A DNA stretch of 64,000 bases, from assembly GCA_963844055.1 (NCBI GenBank), contig CAWJMN010000002.1, positions 2,046,001-2,110,000 of the forward strand, written 5' to 3'. The translations under genes and the position numbers were made by a program. Source of the stretch: CAWJMN01 sp963844055 (GTDB lineage Bacteria > Planctomycetota > Planctomycetia > Pirellulales > Pirellulaceae). Under the pieces are notes generated by a model. It ran no database searches, was not told where the DNA came from, and was given only the letters and a program-made list of their open reading frames with translations. Positions 44,674 through 53,665 of this stretch are shown here, one piece after another (the first letter of the stretch is position 1; every line of letters starts with the position of its first letter).

Positions 44674-44961
44674 ATGTCCCAGATTACGCTGACGAATGTG
44701 GCAAGGCAGGCTCGGATCGCTTTAGATCGTAGTCGGATTTACGTTCTAAGACGTCTCTCGATTCAGCAGGATGGCGACGCACTGATTCTTTCAGGGCGTG
44801 TCGATTCCTTCTATCACAAACAGCTTGCTCAAGAAGTCGTTCGCGCGGCGACCGACGGCATGGAAGTCGAGAACGCCATCAGCGTTGTCTACTCCGATAA
44901 TCTGTCTGATCGCGAGACCACCATCTGGCAGGCAACGGGTCGCCCCGATCGCCCGCGTTGA
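44674..44961 (+). CDS. BON domain protein
   Basis: A 95-residue protein starting at ATG 44674 with GGGGGA upstream. The longer frame from 44584 lacks a site. The middle (LSIQQDGDALILSGRVDSFYHKQLAQEVVRAATDGMEVENAISV) is a BON domain: a conserved Gly in the first strand turn and the xVxNxIxV end. BON domains bind phospholipid or act in envelope proteins. There is no signal peptide. Its 3' end overlaps the apparent read-through end of the convergent dehydrogenase gene. Confidence 0.78.
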   Translation: MSQITLTNVARQARIALDRSRIYVLRRLSIQQDGDALILSGRVDSFYHKQLAQEVVRAATDGMEVENAISVVYSDNLSDRETTIWQATGRPDRPR

Positions 44962-46070
44962 GAACTTAGTTGTTCTAAACCTCGCCGCTCTACGCTTCGA
45001 TGCCGGCTGAGCTCGCAAAGGTTTTCGGCGAGGACCGCTTGCGGACAGCTCCAAACCAAAAAGAACAAAGCCTGCTGGGCATAGCGTCCCGCAGGATGAT
45101 CGGCAAGAAAGCCGGCTCCCTTACAAGCGCCAAGTGCCGCTTGCGTCGCGCGAAGTACCAAGCTGTTAGCAGCAGCGCGCAAACTGCCGCTGGTGATGTT
45201 TGCCGGTGCGCTGCCATCAGCCACGTGCAACAGTTGCCCGGCCAAGTCCGTCTGTTCTTGCAATAGAGCCTGGGTCACACTTTCCAGATCGGGGCGCTTG
45301 GACGCTTCGATCGAGAGTAGTTCGATGGCCGCTCGCGATAGCCCCAAGGCGAGCGCAGTCGTTTGCAGCCCGCCGGTTTTGCCGCCGCTGGTTTGTTTCA
45401 TCATGTCGACTGCGGGACCAGCCAGCAGCCAGTCGCGCGATAGAACCACTTGGTTCAATTCGACCCGTCCCGTGTGGCTGGCAGAAAGCGCTACCAGCTT
45501 GGGGGAAGTCGGCGCGACTAAACCACTTGTCTGTGTTGGCACTGCGACCAAAACATGTTCACCCGTTTCGGTTGTTGCTCCCAGCACCAGCACATCGGCA
45601 AATTCTCCGCCGGTCACCCAAGGCGAATAGCCATGAAGTACCAAATCGTGCTCGCGCAACGTCGCTTGAAGGGCGGGCTTGGCCAAGTGTTGCCGGCTGG
45701 TGGTTAAGTGCGAAATGCCAACGGTTGCAAACATTTTGCCGGTGAGCAAATCGGCCAAAAGCCTCTCGCTGGGAAGGGGATTATCACTTTGAAAGATTCG
45801 CAGAACGGCTCCCATCCGCTGCGTCAGGATGAACGAGGTCAGCAAGCAGGCTTGCGATAGCCGTAAATATCCGCGCAGGAGCTCTACTTCGCTCCATCCA
45901 AAACCACCCACGCTTTTGGGCAAGAACCAGCGATAGACGCCCGCTTCGCCGCAGCGTGCTAGTTGCTCTCGCGGCCATGCGGCAAGGTCACCCACCTCGA
46001 CTGCCTTGTCTGCCAGATATTGGCACAAGTGGTCAAGCGATTCGGATTCCAGCGACTCAATAGGCGACAT
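44889..46070 (-). CDS. Acyl-CoA dehydrogenase family protein, C-terminus probably frameshifted
   Basis: A flavoprotein of the acyl-CoA dehydrogenase superfamily. It has an N-terminal helical domain, the beta domain HGYSPWVTGGEFADVLVLGA (like the G-x-K-x-W-I-T-N-G motif), and a C-terminal helical domain ending GRYAQQALFFLVWSCPQAVLAENLCEL. As written the frame continues SRHRSVERRG... to 44889, overlapping the convergent BON gene by 73 bases. Removing the T at 45008 (an A on the coding strand) would give ELAGIEA and a stop at 44990, the usual family end. The real gene is therefore likely 44990-46070. It follows the propeller gene by 9 bases on the same strand. Catalytic base and substrate are not assigned. 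Confidence 0.78.
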   Translation of the reverse strand: MSPIESLESESLDHLCQYLADKAVEVGDLAAWPREQLARCGEAGVYRWFLPKSVGGFGWSEVELLRGYLRLSQACLLTSFILTQRMGAVLRIFQSDNPLPSERLLADLLTGKMFATVGISHLTTSRQHLAKPALQATLREHDLVLHGYSPWVTGGEFADVLVLGATTETGEHVLVAVPTQTSGLVAPTSPKLVALSASHTGRVELNQVVLSRDWLLAGPAVDMMKQTSGGKTGGLQTTALALGLSRAAIELLSIEASKRPDLESVTQALLQEQTDLAGQLLHVADGSAPANITSGSLRAAANSLVLRATQAALGACKGAGFLADHPAGRYAQQALFFLVWSCPQAVLAENLCELSRHRSVERRGLEQLSSQRGRSGRPVACQMVVSRSDRLSE

Positions 46071-46079
46071 ATCGCAGAG

Positions 46080-47363
46080 CTACTTTCCAGCGACTTGAAT
46101 GGCCAGCAATTCTCCACCGCCATCACGGACGTTGGTTCGCAAGTAGAGCACGCCGTTGGAAAGGGCGGGCAATGCACGAGTCAAATCGCCGGAGACTTCT
46201 CCCTTGGCAATCTCCACATACTTTTGGGAGTTCGCTTCGATCACGCGTAGCGAGCCATCAATTCCCAGCACCAAGATTTTGTCGTTGACCAAAATCATGT
46301 GGCAGATGGGCTGCCCCGTTTTATTCCACAGGACCTTGCCAGTTTGCTTTTCAACGCAGCGCAGCTCGGCTTGGCCAGCGTCTTCGCGCCCGTGGCATCC
46401 AAACAGCACATCTCCCTTGGAAACGGCCGTGGCATATTGGCTGGAAAGGGACTTGTCGTTTCCCCAGACCAAGTCCAACGTTCCCGCCTTGGTAGAATAG
46501 AGCTTGGCCCCAATCCCATAGCTGGCAGTAAGAAAGATTTCGTCACCAATCACCAGGGGCGTGGCTGCGTTTACCGTGGGGCCGCGCTGGCCGAAAGGAA
46601 CCGTTGCCAAAACCTTGCCATCCTTGGGATCAATCACCACGCAGTTCAGCCGCGTGACAAACAGGGCGCTTCGTTTCCCCTTCCAGTCGATTGCCGTTGG
46701 TGCGGCATAGCTCCCCACTTCGTTGGTGGCTTGCCAAACCGTTTTGCCGGTCTTGGCGTCGAGACCTACAATCCCCGCTCCTTTGCCACCGACGTTGACG
46801 AGGATTTTTCCATCGAGGGCGATCGGCGTTGTCCCGGCGCCGAAGTAACCTTCATCGCCGTTATAGTCGCCGTACAAATCGCGTTGCCACAGCGTGCGTC
46901 CTGACTTTTGATCGACGCAAAACAGGCCGCCGCCGGCTCCATAGCCATAGACTTTTCCTTCGTGGACAAGTGGCACGCAGCGTGGGCCTTTGTCGGCATC
47001 GATTCCACCGCGATAGGTCGCTTCAAAATCGGCCTTCCACTGCGATTCGCCCGTTTTGCCATGGAAGGATTCCAGCCGTTCTTGGTTGCCTACACGGTGG
47101 AAAACCAGAACCTGAGGGCTGCTGTCCAGCGTCACTGCGGCCGGGCCGGCGTAGCCGCTGCCGATTTTTGCCGTCCAAAGCTGGGTAGGCCCTTTGGCCG
47201 GGAAAACCCCGAGTGCGGGCTCGTTTTCGGCCAGTCCGCTACGGCTGGGACCAAGGATCTGGGGCCAGTCGCCAGCCCTTAGTGGAAGTGCCAGCCCCAT
47301 AAGGACCACGCTAGCGGCCACGGCCACTCCGCCAACCAACCCGATCCGAGCTGCGTAAGACAT
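46080..47363 (-). CDS. Secreted PQQ-like beta-propeller protein
   Basis: A 427-residue exported propeller (signal peptide within residues 1-31, then GDWPQILGPSRSGLAENE). Blades carry the PQQ-repeat ending, for example KTGESQWKADF, KSGRTLWQRDL, KTGKTVWQATN and QTGKVLWNKTG. The WPQxLGPxRxG opening is shared by many planctomycete proteins of this kind. ATG 47363 (MSYAARIG) begins the signal peptide; an upstream frame to 47402 adds only a non-natural tail. It lies 9 bases before the dehydrogenase gene on the same strand, implying co-transcription. Confidence 0.82.
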   Translation of the reverse strand: MSYAARIGLVGGVAVAASVVLMGLALPLRAGDWPQILGPSRSGLAENEPALGVFPAKGPTQLWTAKIGSGYAGPAAVTLDSSPQVLVFHRVGNQERLESFHGKTGESQWKADFEATYRGGIDADKGPRCVPLVHEGKVYGYGAGGGLFCVDQKSGRTLWQRDLYGDYNGDEGYFGAGTTPIALDGKILVNVGGKGAGIVGLDAKTGKTVWQATNEVGSYAAPTAIDWKGKRSALFVTRLNCVVIDPKDGKVLATVPFGQRGPTVNAATPLVIGDEIFLTASYGIGAKLYSTKAGTLDLVWGNDKSLSSQYATAVSKGDVLFGCHGREDAGQAELRCVEKQTGKVLWNKTGQPICHMILVNDKILVLGIDGSLRVIEANSQKYVEIAKGEVSGDLTRALPALSNGVLYLRTNVRDGGGELLAIQVAGK

Positions 47364-47746
47364 AAACGGTATCCAAAGAGGGAGGTTCAAAACCACAGGC
47401 AACGCGTTTTACGTGGGGACGCAAAACGAAAAACTACCGCGAAAAACAAAGCTGCATTTGTGATTCGCAAGCCGATGCTTTATCATAAAGGTTGGAGTTA
47501 CGCGCTAACAATTGGGCTTTTTTGGTGCGGGTTCTTCCGGGGCCTACTGCCTGGATTCTAACCCTTAACGCTTGGCCCACTGCTTGCCGTCGGCTCTTTT
47601 TCGCGAACGTTTTTTCGGTAGGGCTTCCTGCCGACTGTTTTGTCACCATCGTTTTTTGTCCAAGGCGTCAACGCTTGCTACGTCCATTTCGATTTCTCGA
47701 AAAGAAACGTGGTGCCCGGCGAACCGGATCCAATTGGATCGGCGGC

Positions 47747-48775
47747 ATGGGTGAGGCGTTGTTTTGCGCGGTCCTGTTCGTGCTGGGGGTCACCTCGCTA
47801 GCCGCCCTGGTAACCACCCAGGTGATGAGCACCGGCTCGCCTCGCTTGGGCTTTTGGCTGATGGTGTTGGTGCTGGCCTCGTTTGCCATCATGGGAGGCG
47901 TCGGCCTGGTTTGGACGGTGCTTCGCCTGGGGATCTCGGCCGAGCGGCGCAGCGCCCTCACGCGGCAAGCTTCTGCCATCGACCTGTTCCATGCGGTCGT
48001 CTCGCAGCCGGAAAGTTTTCCTACGCTTCCGCCGCACGAAGGTCTGACGAACAGCCCCGGCATTGAATTGGCCTATCGCCTGCCCCCGGCCGAGTCGCCA
48101 GCTTGGCAGTTGCTTGCCAAGACGGTCTTCGCTTTGGTTTGGAATACGCTGGGCATCGTTTTGACGGTGCTTGCCATTCGAGAGCACCTGGCCGGAAACA
48201 CGCAGTGGTTTTTGGATGCGTTTTTGCTCCCTTACATGGCCATCAGTGTTTGGACCATCGTCTATACCGCGCAGCAGATCTGGATCCATGCCGGCATGGG
48301 ACCGACCATGCTCGAGATTTCAGACCACCCGCTACTTCCCGGGCATGAGTACCAAGTGGTCCTGACCCAAACGGGACACCTGCAAGTGGATTCGCTAGAG
48401 CTGTGCCTGATTTGCGAAGAGGCGGTCACCTATCACCAAGGGACGGACGTTCGCCACGAGACTCGCACGGTCTTAGAGCAAACGCTGTTTCAAAAAACCA
48501 AGTTCACCATTGAGCCGGGGACGCCGTTTCAACAAACGTGCACGGTTCCTGTTCCGGCCGAAGCGATGCACTCGTTTGTCTCAACGCATAATGCCCTTCG
48601 CTGGAAGTTGCTGGTGCGTGGCAAGCTAAAACATTGGCCCACGTTTGAACGGGGCTTTCCGCTGGTGGTTTATCCCGGCAGTGACACGCTAAAAGTGCAC
48701 GACTCGGTTCCTCCTGCCCCGGCAGTGGTTCGCTCGCTTCCCGCTACGGCAAGCGTCACGGGCGTGGTGGCTTAA
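47747..48775 (+). CDS. Membrane protein with arrestin-like C-terminal domain
   Basis: A 342-residue protein from ATG 47747. It has an N-terminal pair of transmembrane segments (residues about 1-60), a second hydrophobic pair around 130-180, and a soluble C-terminal beta domain (ISDHPLLPGHEYQVVLTQTGHLQVDSLELCLICEEAV...VPAEAMHSFVSTHNALRWKLLVRG). The domain has the strand pattern of arrestin-like/SpoOM-type folds. Upstream, the frame is open to 47492, but that part reads like non-coding sequence; TTG 47675 is a possible alternative start. Its last base is the first base of the next gene (TAATG). Function unknown. Confidence 0.6.
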   Translation: MGEALFCAVLFVLGVTSLAALVTTQVMSTGSPRLGFWLMVLVLASFAIMGGVGLVWTVLRLGISAERRSALTRQASAIDLFHAVVSQPESFPTLPPHEGLTNSPGIELAYRLPPAESPAWQLLAKTVFALVWNTLGIVLTVLAIREHLAGNTQWFLDAFLLPYMAISVWTIVYTAQQIWIHAGMGPTMLEISDHPLLPGHEYQVVLTQTGHLQVDSLELCLICEEAVTYHQGTDVRHETRTVLEQTLFQKTKFTIEPGTPFQQTCTVPVPAEAMHSFVSTHNALRWKLLVRGKLKHWPTFERGFPLVVYPGSDTLKVHDSVPPAPAVVRSLPATASVTGVVA

Positions 48776-49176
48776 TGGAACCGCTGATCAGTCTATGCCT
48801 TGTCGGCCCACGGCGACAATTCTCGGCGGGGGATGAACTCGTTTGCGAATATCAGTTTGATGCCGTCGCGCGGGACGACATTCAAGCGGTCGAAGCTTCG
48901 GTATTGTGGTATACCGAAGGCAAAGGGGATGAGGACCTGGGGGTTCACTACTTTGAGCGTCGCTTGCCAGCGGATGCCGAAGAGGGAGACCTGCGTCCGA
49001 TGCGGCGGTTGCGCGTGACGCTGCCGAGCAGTCCTTTGACCTATCGTGGAGCCATCCTCAAAGTTTTGTGGTGCATTCGGATTCGGCTGTTCTTGCGTTC
49101 CGGCAAAGACCTCTGCTGCGAACTGCCGTTCACGCTAGGAGCCGTCCCTGCCACGATCCTGACGGATAAGGCTTAG
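48775..49176 (+). CDS. Arrestin-like small protein coupled to the membrane protein
   Basis: A 133-residue beta-rich protein whose start codon overlaps the previous stop by one base (TAATG), a strong sign of translational coupling. It has the same strand layout as the C-terminal domain of the preceding protein (LVGPRRQFSAGDELVCEYQFDA..., LRVTLPSSPLTYRGAILKVLWCIRIRLFLRSGK), including a YxGxxxKVxWxIRxR segment. It may be a duplicated arrestin-like domain acting as partner. No enzyme motif is seen. Confidence 0.6.
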   Translation: MEPLISLCLVGPRRQFSAGDELVCEYQFDAVARDDIQAVEASVLWYTEGKGDEDLGVHYFERRLPADAEEGDLRPMRRLRVTLPSSPLTYRGAILKVLWCIRIRLFLRSGKDLCCELPFTLGAVPATILTDKA

Positions 49177-49270
49177 CTTGCTGGATTTTCTCTCCTCTCC
49201 GATTTTAGGTTGCCTGACTTTTGAATTAACGACGCATAACTTTTTCGCTCAGCCTGCGATGAGGAGAATC

Positions 49271-49924
49271 ATGCCCACCCCTCGCGAGCCTACACCCACT
49301 TCGATGACGGGTTCCAATCCGTTTTCGACACGGTTCATTCGCCCCGATGCGATGCCGTATCTTTTTCCGCCCGGGTATTCTGCCGAGTCACTTTTGGGTC
49401 GCTTAAAGGAGAACGGCTGGTGGGGCGAAATCATTGCTCCGCATGGAAGTGGAAAGTCAACGCTGCTGCATGCGATTGAGCAGCAGCTTGTCGCCTGCGG
49501 GCGAAAGATCGATGTTTACTCGCTCAATTCGGATAAGCCGGTGATCGATTGGGCCCATCAAAGCGTCAAGCCTTGGGACGCCACCACGCAGGTGATCATC
49601 GACGGCTATGAGCAGCTCTCTTGGTGGAACGCGATGCGCTTGCAACGGATGGTGAAGCAAGCCGGCGCGGGGCTACTAGTAACCGGGCACAAACGGGGAC
49701 GACTGCCGCCGCTGATCGACTTGACTCCCACGCTCGCCACCGCGCAGGCGATTGTAGATCGGCTACTTCAGGGAGACCATCACTTGATTACCGAGAACGA
49801 TGTGCGCGACGCCTTCGAAGGGAACCATGGTAACCTGCGCGAGATGCTGTTTCGGCTGTATGACGTTTACGAAATGCGCATCCGCTTTCCCCCGCCACGA
49901 ACCGACCGCAGTACGGAAAAGTAG
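49271..49924 (+). CDS. P-loop ATPase-like protein
   Basis: A 217-residue protein with Walker A APHGSGKSTLLHAI (residues about 55-68) and a Walker B-like VIIDGYEQL, then a MVKQAGAGLLVTGHKRG segment that resembles a sensor region. It looks like a compact AAA/STAND-type ATP-binding protein. The start at ATG 49271 has GAGGAGAAT in front. It is the third gene in a plus-strand set with the two arrestin-like genes (95 bases after the second). Its partner and cargo are unknown. Confidence 0.7.
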   Translation: MPTPREPTPTSMTGSNPFSTRFIRPDAMPYLFPPGYSAESLLGRLKENGWWGEIIAPHGSGKSTLLHAIEQQLVACGRKIDVYSLNSDKPVIDWAHQSVKPWDATTQVIIDGYEQLSWWNAMRLQRMVKQAGAGLLVTGHKRGRLPPLIDLTPTLATAQAIVDRLLQGDHHLITENDVRDAFEGNHGNLREMLFRLYDVYEMRIRFPPPRTDRSTEK

Positions 49925-50493
49925 AATCGGTTTAGCCACAGAGGGCACAGAGTACACAGAGAGAAAGGAAAGCGGGACTTTTCAGAGCCGGAAGCGTCAG
50001 CGCCTGGTCATCCCCCCGTGATCGAAATCCTTTGCCGAAGAATTTGTAGGTCAGGTTTTAACCTGACAGCATTATCCGCGTTCCAATTTTTGGAAAGTGA
50101 CAAACCCTGTTTGCAGATGCAACGCATCAGCACCGAAGACCTAAAACTCGCTGGCCTACCACGACAATGCCGTGCTTGATTTCAACGAAGCGGGTGGTAA
50201 CCATGAACGGGGGCACGGGGGGCGAGAGAGTACACGGACGAACACGGAAGACACGGCCGGCAGGGGAAAAGGAAGAGGGAAGGTTTAGCCACAGAGGGCA
50301 CAGAGTACACAGAGAGCAAGGAAAGCGGGACTTTTCCGAGCCGGAAGCGTTAGCGCCCGGTCATCCCCCGTGATTGAAAGCAAAAGACAGGTAACCACGA
50401 AAGACACGAAAAGCACGAACGGGGGCACGGGGGGATAGAGGGTACACGGAAGAACACGGCCGGCAAGGTTGGACTTTCAATAGGGCAAGGCAG
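49925..50493. repeat. Tandem composite repeat blocks
   Basis: No gene is seen in about 570 bases. The block 49931-50034 (CCACAGAGGGCACAGAG, then the minus-strand GCCGGAAGCGTCAGCGCC module) is repeated almost identically at 50284-50378. Between and after them are a GTCAGGTTTTAACCTGAC palindrome (50045-50065), two GGGGGCACGGGGGG plus ACACGGAAGA modules (50209-50260 and 50420-50465), and a CCACGAAAGACACGAAAAGC module (50395-50415). It is the reverse-strand version of the order at 34107-34293 and 41075-41261. Confidence 0.8.
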
Positions 50494-50943
50494 ATGGAAA
50501 GCAATTCTAGTAGCCCCGCAAAAGGAAAGTGGACCACGCAGCGACTGGTGCTGTGTGGACTATTGGCCAGTGTCGCTTTGATTTTTTATGGATGTTATCC
50601 CGATTGGCGGAGGCGATCCATCGAACGCGAAATTGTCAGCAAATGCCACATGCAGACAACGTTTACTAGAAAGCTCACTACATCACCGCATCTAGCACTT
50701 GGGATTTCCGATGCAAATACAGAGCAGGAGGTGCGTGAGCTTGGCCGTATATGCCTTGAAAATTCGAAGTATATACGCAAAATGACGGTCGTCGCTCGCG
50801 GAGAAAAATGGACGACCGATAGTTTTGAAAGCCTAGCTCCCCTTTGCCAGCAGCGCTCTATAAAGGTAACCGTGTGGATCATTGAATCGGATTCCTTCCC
50901 GAAGGATGGTCCCCAGATCCAATGGTGCACAGAATGCGAATAG
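50494..50943 (+). CDS. Hypothetical single-pass membrane protein (149 aa)
   Basis: A 149-residue protein with one N-terminal transmembrane segment (about residues 17-36, LVLCGLLASVALIFYGC). A soluble region follows (RELGRICLENSKYIRKMTVVARGEKWTTDSFESLAPLCQQRSIKVTVWIIESD) whose last part resembles one truncated leucine-rich-repeat-like unit. GGGCAAGGCAG precedes ATG 50494. It may be a shortened relative of the LRR proteins downstream, though this is only a suggestion. Confidence 0.5.
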   Translation: MESNSSSPAKGKWTTQRLVLCGLLASVALIFYGCYPDWRRRSIEREIVSKCHMQTTFTRKLTTSPHLALGISDANTEQEVRELGRICLENSKYIRKMTVVARGEKWTTDSFESLAPLCQQRSIKVTVWIIESDSFPKDGPQIQWCTECE

Positions 50944-50961
50944 CGAGTCGTCAGCATCAGC

Positions 50962-51010
50962 GGGTAGCCCAGGTTCTTGAACCTGGGCCGCGCAGCGGCG
51001 GGAGGTCAGG
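50962..51010 (+). repeat. Left arm of the MITE-like palindromic element
   Basis: It begins GGGTAGCCCAGGTTCTTG, contains the perfect palindrome CCAGGTTCTTGAACCTGG, and ends GGGAGGTCAGG. Only the left arm is recognisable. Downstream of the first LRR gene. Confidence 0.75.
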
Positions 51011-51094
51011 GATCGGGAGTTCATGCTGATTGTATTTGAGCCGGGCTGGGCTTGGCACTTCTGGCTTTGCACTGTCAAAATAATCGCCGTAATA

Positions 51095-52411
51095 TTAATG
51101 CATTGATGGAGCTAACCAAGGTCTTGAATCCACAATCTCTACATGGGGAAACTCTTCTCTGAGGGACTGGACCATCTCTTGCGAGATCTGCTTTTGTGGA
51201 AAAAGGTCTAAATAGGTGATCTGCGGCATAGTTCGTAAAAGCAACTTTACATCATCGAGGCGAAGATTGTTCCAGCCTAGATGAAACCTGCGAAGCGACG
51301 GAAGGTTTTTTAGCTGGCCAACGAAAGCACTGTCGAACAGTGTGCCGTACAGTCGTAATTCTGAAAGGTGATGAAATTGCGAGAGTACTGTTGGGTCGAT
51401 CGCAGACGTGTAGGTTAACGTCAGCTTTCGTATCGATTTAGAGCCACTTAATAGCTGCAAGCAACGCGTGTCGATATACGTCCAAGCGAGCGTCAATTCT
51501 TCAAGTTGCTCGAGTTGTGCGATTGACTCCCAAAAACTATTGTCGTACGACCTTGAGGGTTGAAGCGACAGCTTTTTTAGCGTCGTGCTTTTCTTTGACA
51601 GTTGAAGCTTTTCCGCATTAAACACAGACGATCCGAGCTGAAGTGATTGAAGGTTAGGTGCTGTGGCAATTGCGTCTGTGAGTTCATCCGGAATCACGCA
51701 TTCTCTAATACTTACTGATGCGAGCGATCGTAAGGAACGCCAATCTAGTAGACCACTTCCCGTGAAATCACACCGAACTATGGTTATCGATTCTAAGTCA
51801 CCAAAAGACTCACAGACCTTTAAGTCACTTACACGAATTCCATGGGGATGATCAAGGGTGAGATGTTTAAGTGCTATGAGCCCATCTAGTTGTGAAAAAC
51901 AACCATCTTGGAATACGCAAGAAGTTAGCGAAAGCGACTCCAGTCGCTTTAAACGGGAGATCGCTTTGACTTCTTCGCAACGAAAATCAAATGAAGTCAG
52001 GTCCAAATCACGGAGGTTCTTTGCGTCGTCAATATGTAACACCTCGTCAGTCGTAAGGCCGTTGTCCCACTGTAACGATTCGAGGCTGGGAAAGTGTCGC
52101 ACCAAGCGGAACAGCCCACTTTCACCTTCTTCTAACAGATAGTTGCTTCCGATTTTCGTAAGTGATCCAGCCCTACCATCATCACCCAGGATTGCATTAA
52201 TCCAGGCACCACGTGATTGGCCTCGAAATTCAGTACGTGCAAACCTATCTAACTCTTGAACGGCCTTTTTCCGCTCGTAAGATTCAATACGCTGCCTAAC
52301 AACCCAAAAGCCGACGGATATGACGAGCATTGCAATCAGCAAGTGGCTCAGCCGGATTTGATTCCAGCGTAGCGGTAGCCCCTTTTTGTTTTTGCGCCCC
52401 AAAAACCACAT
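51095..52411 (-). CDS. Membrane-anchored leucine-rich repeat protein, copy 1
   Basis: A 438-residue protein. Residues 1-50 are a basic N-terminus and a transmembrane helix (RLSHLLIAMLVISVGFWVVRQ), a signature seen in many planctomycete proteins. After a linker, the region from about residue 100 to 420 is built of leucine-rich repeats of about 23-24 residues (LESLSLTSCVFQDGCFSQLDGLIALKHLTL). It has a close paralogue at 53666-54994, and the shared upstream sequence shows a true duplication. The C-termini diverge most. AT-richer than housekeeping genes nearby. Function unknown; extracytoplasmic or cytoplasmic protein recognition is likely. Confidence 0.75.
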   Translation of the reverse strand: MWFLGRKNKKGLPLRWNQIRLSHLLIAMLVISVGFWVVRQRIESYERKKAVQELDRFARTEFRGQSRGAWINAILGDDGRAGSLTKIGSNYLLEEGESGLFRLVRHFPSLESLQWDNGLTTDEVLHIDDAKNLRDLDLTSFDFRCEEVKAISRLKRLESLSLTSCVFQDGCFSQLDGLIALKHLTLDHPHGIRVSDLKVCESFGDLESITIVRCDFTGSGLLDWRSLRSLASVSIRECVIPDELTDAIATAPNLQSLQLGSSVFNAEKLQLSKKSTTLKKLSLQPSRSYDNSFWESIAQLEQLEELTLAWTYIDTRCLQLLSGSKSIRKLTLTYTSAIDPTVLSQFHHLSELRLYGTLFDSAFVGQLKNLPSLRRFHLGWNNLRLDDVKLLLRTMPQITYLDLFPQKQISQEMVQSLREEFPHVEIVDSRPWLAPSMH

Positions 52412-52529
52412 GGTTTAAATGCCTTCTGCCGGCGAATTCGCGGTCGGTTTCTTTGCGGTATAAATAGTGGACCACGCCAATTGCCGCTGTCCCTCTATTC
52501 TCATCACATTGCCCTGGCAACGACTAGCC

Positions 52530-52655
52530 GGGTAGCCCAGGTTCTTGAACCTGGTCCGCGATAGCGGCGGGAGGTCGGGGCACAGAAGTTGTGGAGCGAT
52601 TGTCATTCAGTTTGCAACGCATGACCTCTTCTGGCCTTCGGCCACACCGACTGGC
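52530..52655. repeat. MITE-like palindromic element, nearly complete
   Basis: Left arm GGGTAGCCCAGGTTCTTG to GGGAGGTC, a central spacer with GGAGCGATTG, and a decayed right arm (GACCTC...GGCCTTCGGCC...ACCGACTGG). It matches the complete copy at 53496-53636. The 36 bases in front of it (52494-52529) are identical to those before the copy at 55115, showing that both were duplicated together with the LRR genes. Confidence 0.75.
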
Positions 52656-52725
52656 AGAATCCTTGCTTCGGCAATAAACTTAAATCACGGCCGACGAATC
52701 ACGTCGGCTTGGCCTGATTTACATA

Positions 52726-53355
52726 ATGGACGCCTACATGTTCGACATTGTCCAATCTCATGCCAAGGTCGAAGCGGTTTTGGCCGCTGGTGGCTCTCTC
52801 GAAGCTGGGATGGCTTTGCTGTTCGACTTTTGTGCCGAGCATGAACCGTGGCGAGGCTGGAGTGCCTTGAGAAAGCTCGACTTCTCAGACGACCAAATGC
52901 GTCTCCACCAATGGCTCAACGGACTGCTCACGGATGAACCGCCTCCGAAGGGCATCAAAGCCTTTTGGTTCGGCTTGTTCAATCCAGTGGTTAGGGGTAA
53001 GACGACGTGCGGGATGTATTTTTCCGGATCGAATACATTCGACGCTGAAGACAACACTTTTGAATGGGCCTGTGACCCAGCCTATTTTCCAGATGGCCGT
53101 TACGCCGATTCGCACATTCTTAACGAGATTTACCAGTCGGTTAGCAAGGCGAAGGGATTCGTTTCAAGCTACGGGGAATACGTTCTTTGCCTCGGTTTCG
53201 CCGGGCTGGTAGCAAAACATCTTGCCGCCACGATTGGTGCTACAACTTGGCTCGGTACATCACCATCACGCTCGCTCGCCGTTGGTTTTGATTCCGGCGA
53301 TGGTGTCCTTCTTGGGTCAGTTACGAAAGGTGGCTGGTTGCCGATCATGGCATAA
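52726..53355 (+). CDS. Hypothetical protein (209 aa) between the two LRR copies
   Basis: A 209-residue soluble protein with no recognised family. It has aromatic and Gly-rich segments (KAFWFGLFNPVVRGKTTCGMYFSGSNTFD, FEWACDPAYFPDGRYADSHILNEIY) and a C-terminal half with SPSRSLAVGFDSGDG. Such accessory proteins of about 200 residues are sometimes immunity or toxin-associated proteins, but nothing proves it here. Start ATG 52726 has a weak site; ATG 52738 is an alternative. It is on the opposite strand to the two flanking LRR genes. Confidence 0.55.
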   Translation: MDAYMFDIVQSHAKVEAVLAAGGSLEAGMALLFDFCAEHEPWRGWSALRKLDFSDDQMRLHQWLNGLLTDEPPPKGIKAFWFGLFNPVVRGKTTCGMYFSGSNTFDAEDNTFEWACDPAYFPDGRYADSHILNEIYQSVSKAKGFVSSYGEYVLCLGFAGLVAKHLAATIGATTWLGTSPSRSLAVGFDSGDGVLLGSVTKGGWLPIMA

Positions 53356-53495
53356 TGAGGCAGGTTCACCCGGATGATCTGGTGGGAATCGTATGCTTTG
53401 GAACGACCGTTCCCATTTTTGTAACGGCGACTTTCACCGGCTTTGGCGGCGTAAATGATCTGGGTGGTTTGATTGGCTTATGCTTCTGGGCAAGC

Positions 53496-53636
53496 GGGTA
53501 GCCCAGGTTCTTGAACCTGGGCCGCGCAGCGGCGGGAGGTCAGGGCACAGAAGTTGAGGGGCGATTGATTTTTTGGTCGGCAACGCGTGACCTCCCATGG
53601 CCTTCCGCCACACCGGTTCAAGAACCGGTGCTACCC
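53496..53636. repeat. Complete MITE-like nested palindrome, 141 bases
   Basis: The ends are GGGTAGC and GCTACCC (7-base terminal inverted repeats). The left arm holds the palindrome CCAGGTTCTTGAACCTGG and GGGAGGTCAGGG. The right arm holds GACCTCCCATGGCC and CACCGGTTCAAGAACCGGTG. The two arms are also complementary to each other, so the whole can fold as one long hairpin or as two cruciform arms. Best-preserved copy in the window. Confidence 0.85.
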
Positions 53637-53665
53637 GGTTTGCACAGTCGGAGTGAGAGTAGTCG

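Noticed and set aside
47492..47746. N-terminal 85-residue extension of the arrestin-like membrane protein
   Set aside because: It reads like translated intergenic DNA (Cys/Arg/Trp-rich, no ribosome-binding site for the first start), so a start at 47747 or 47675 is preferred.
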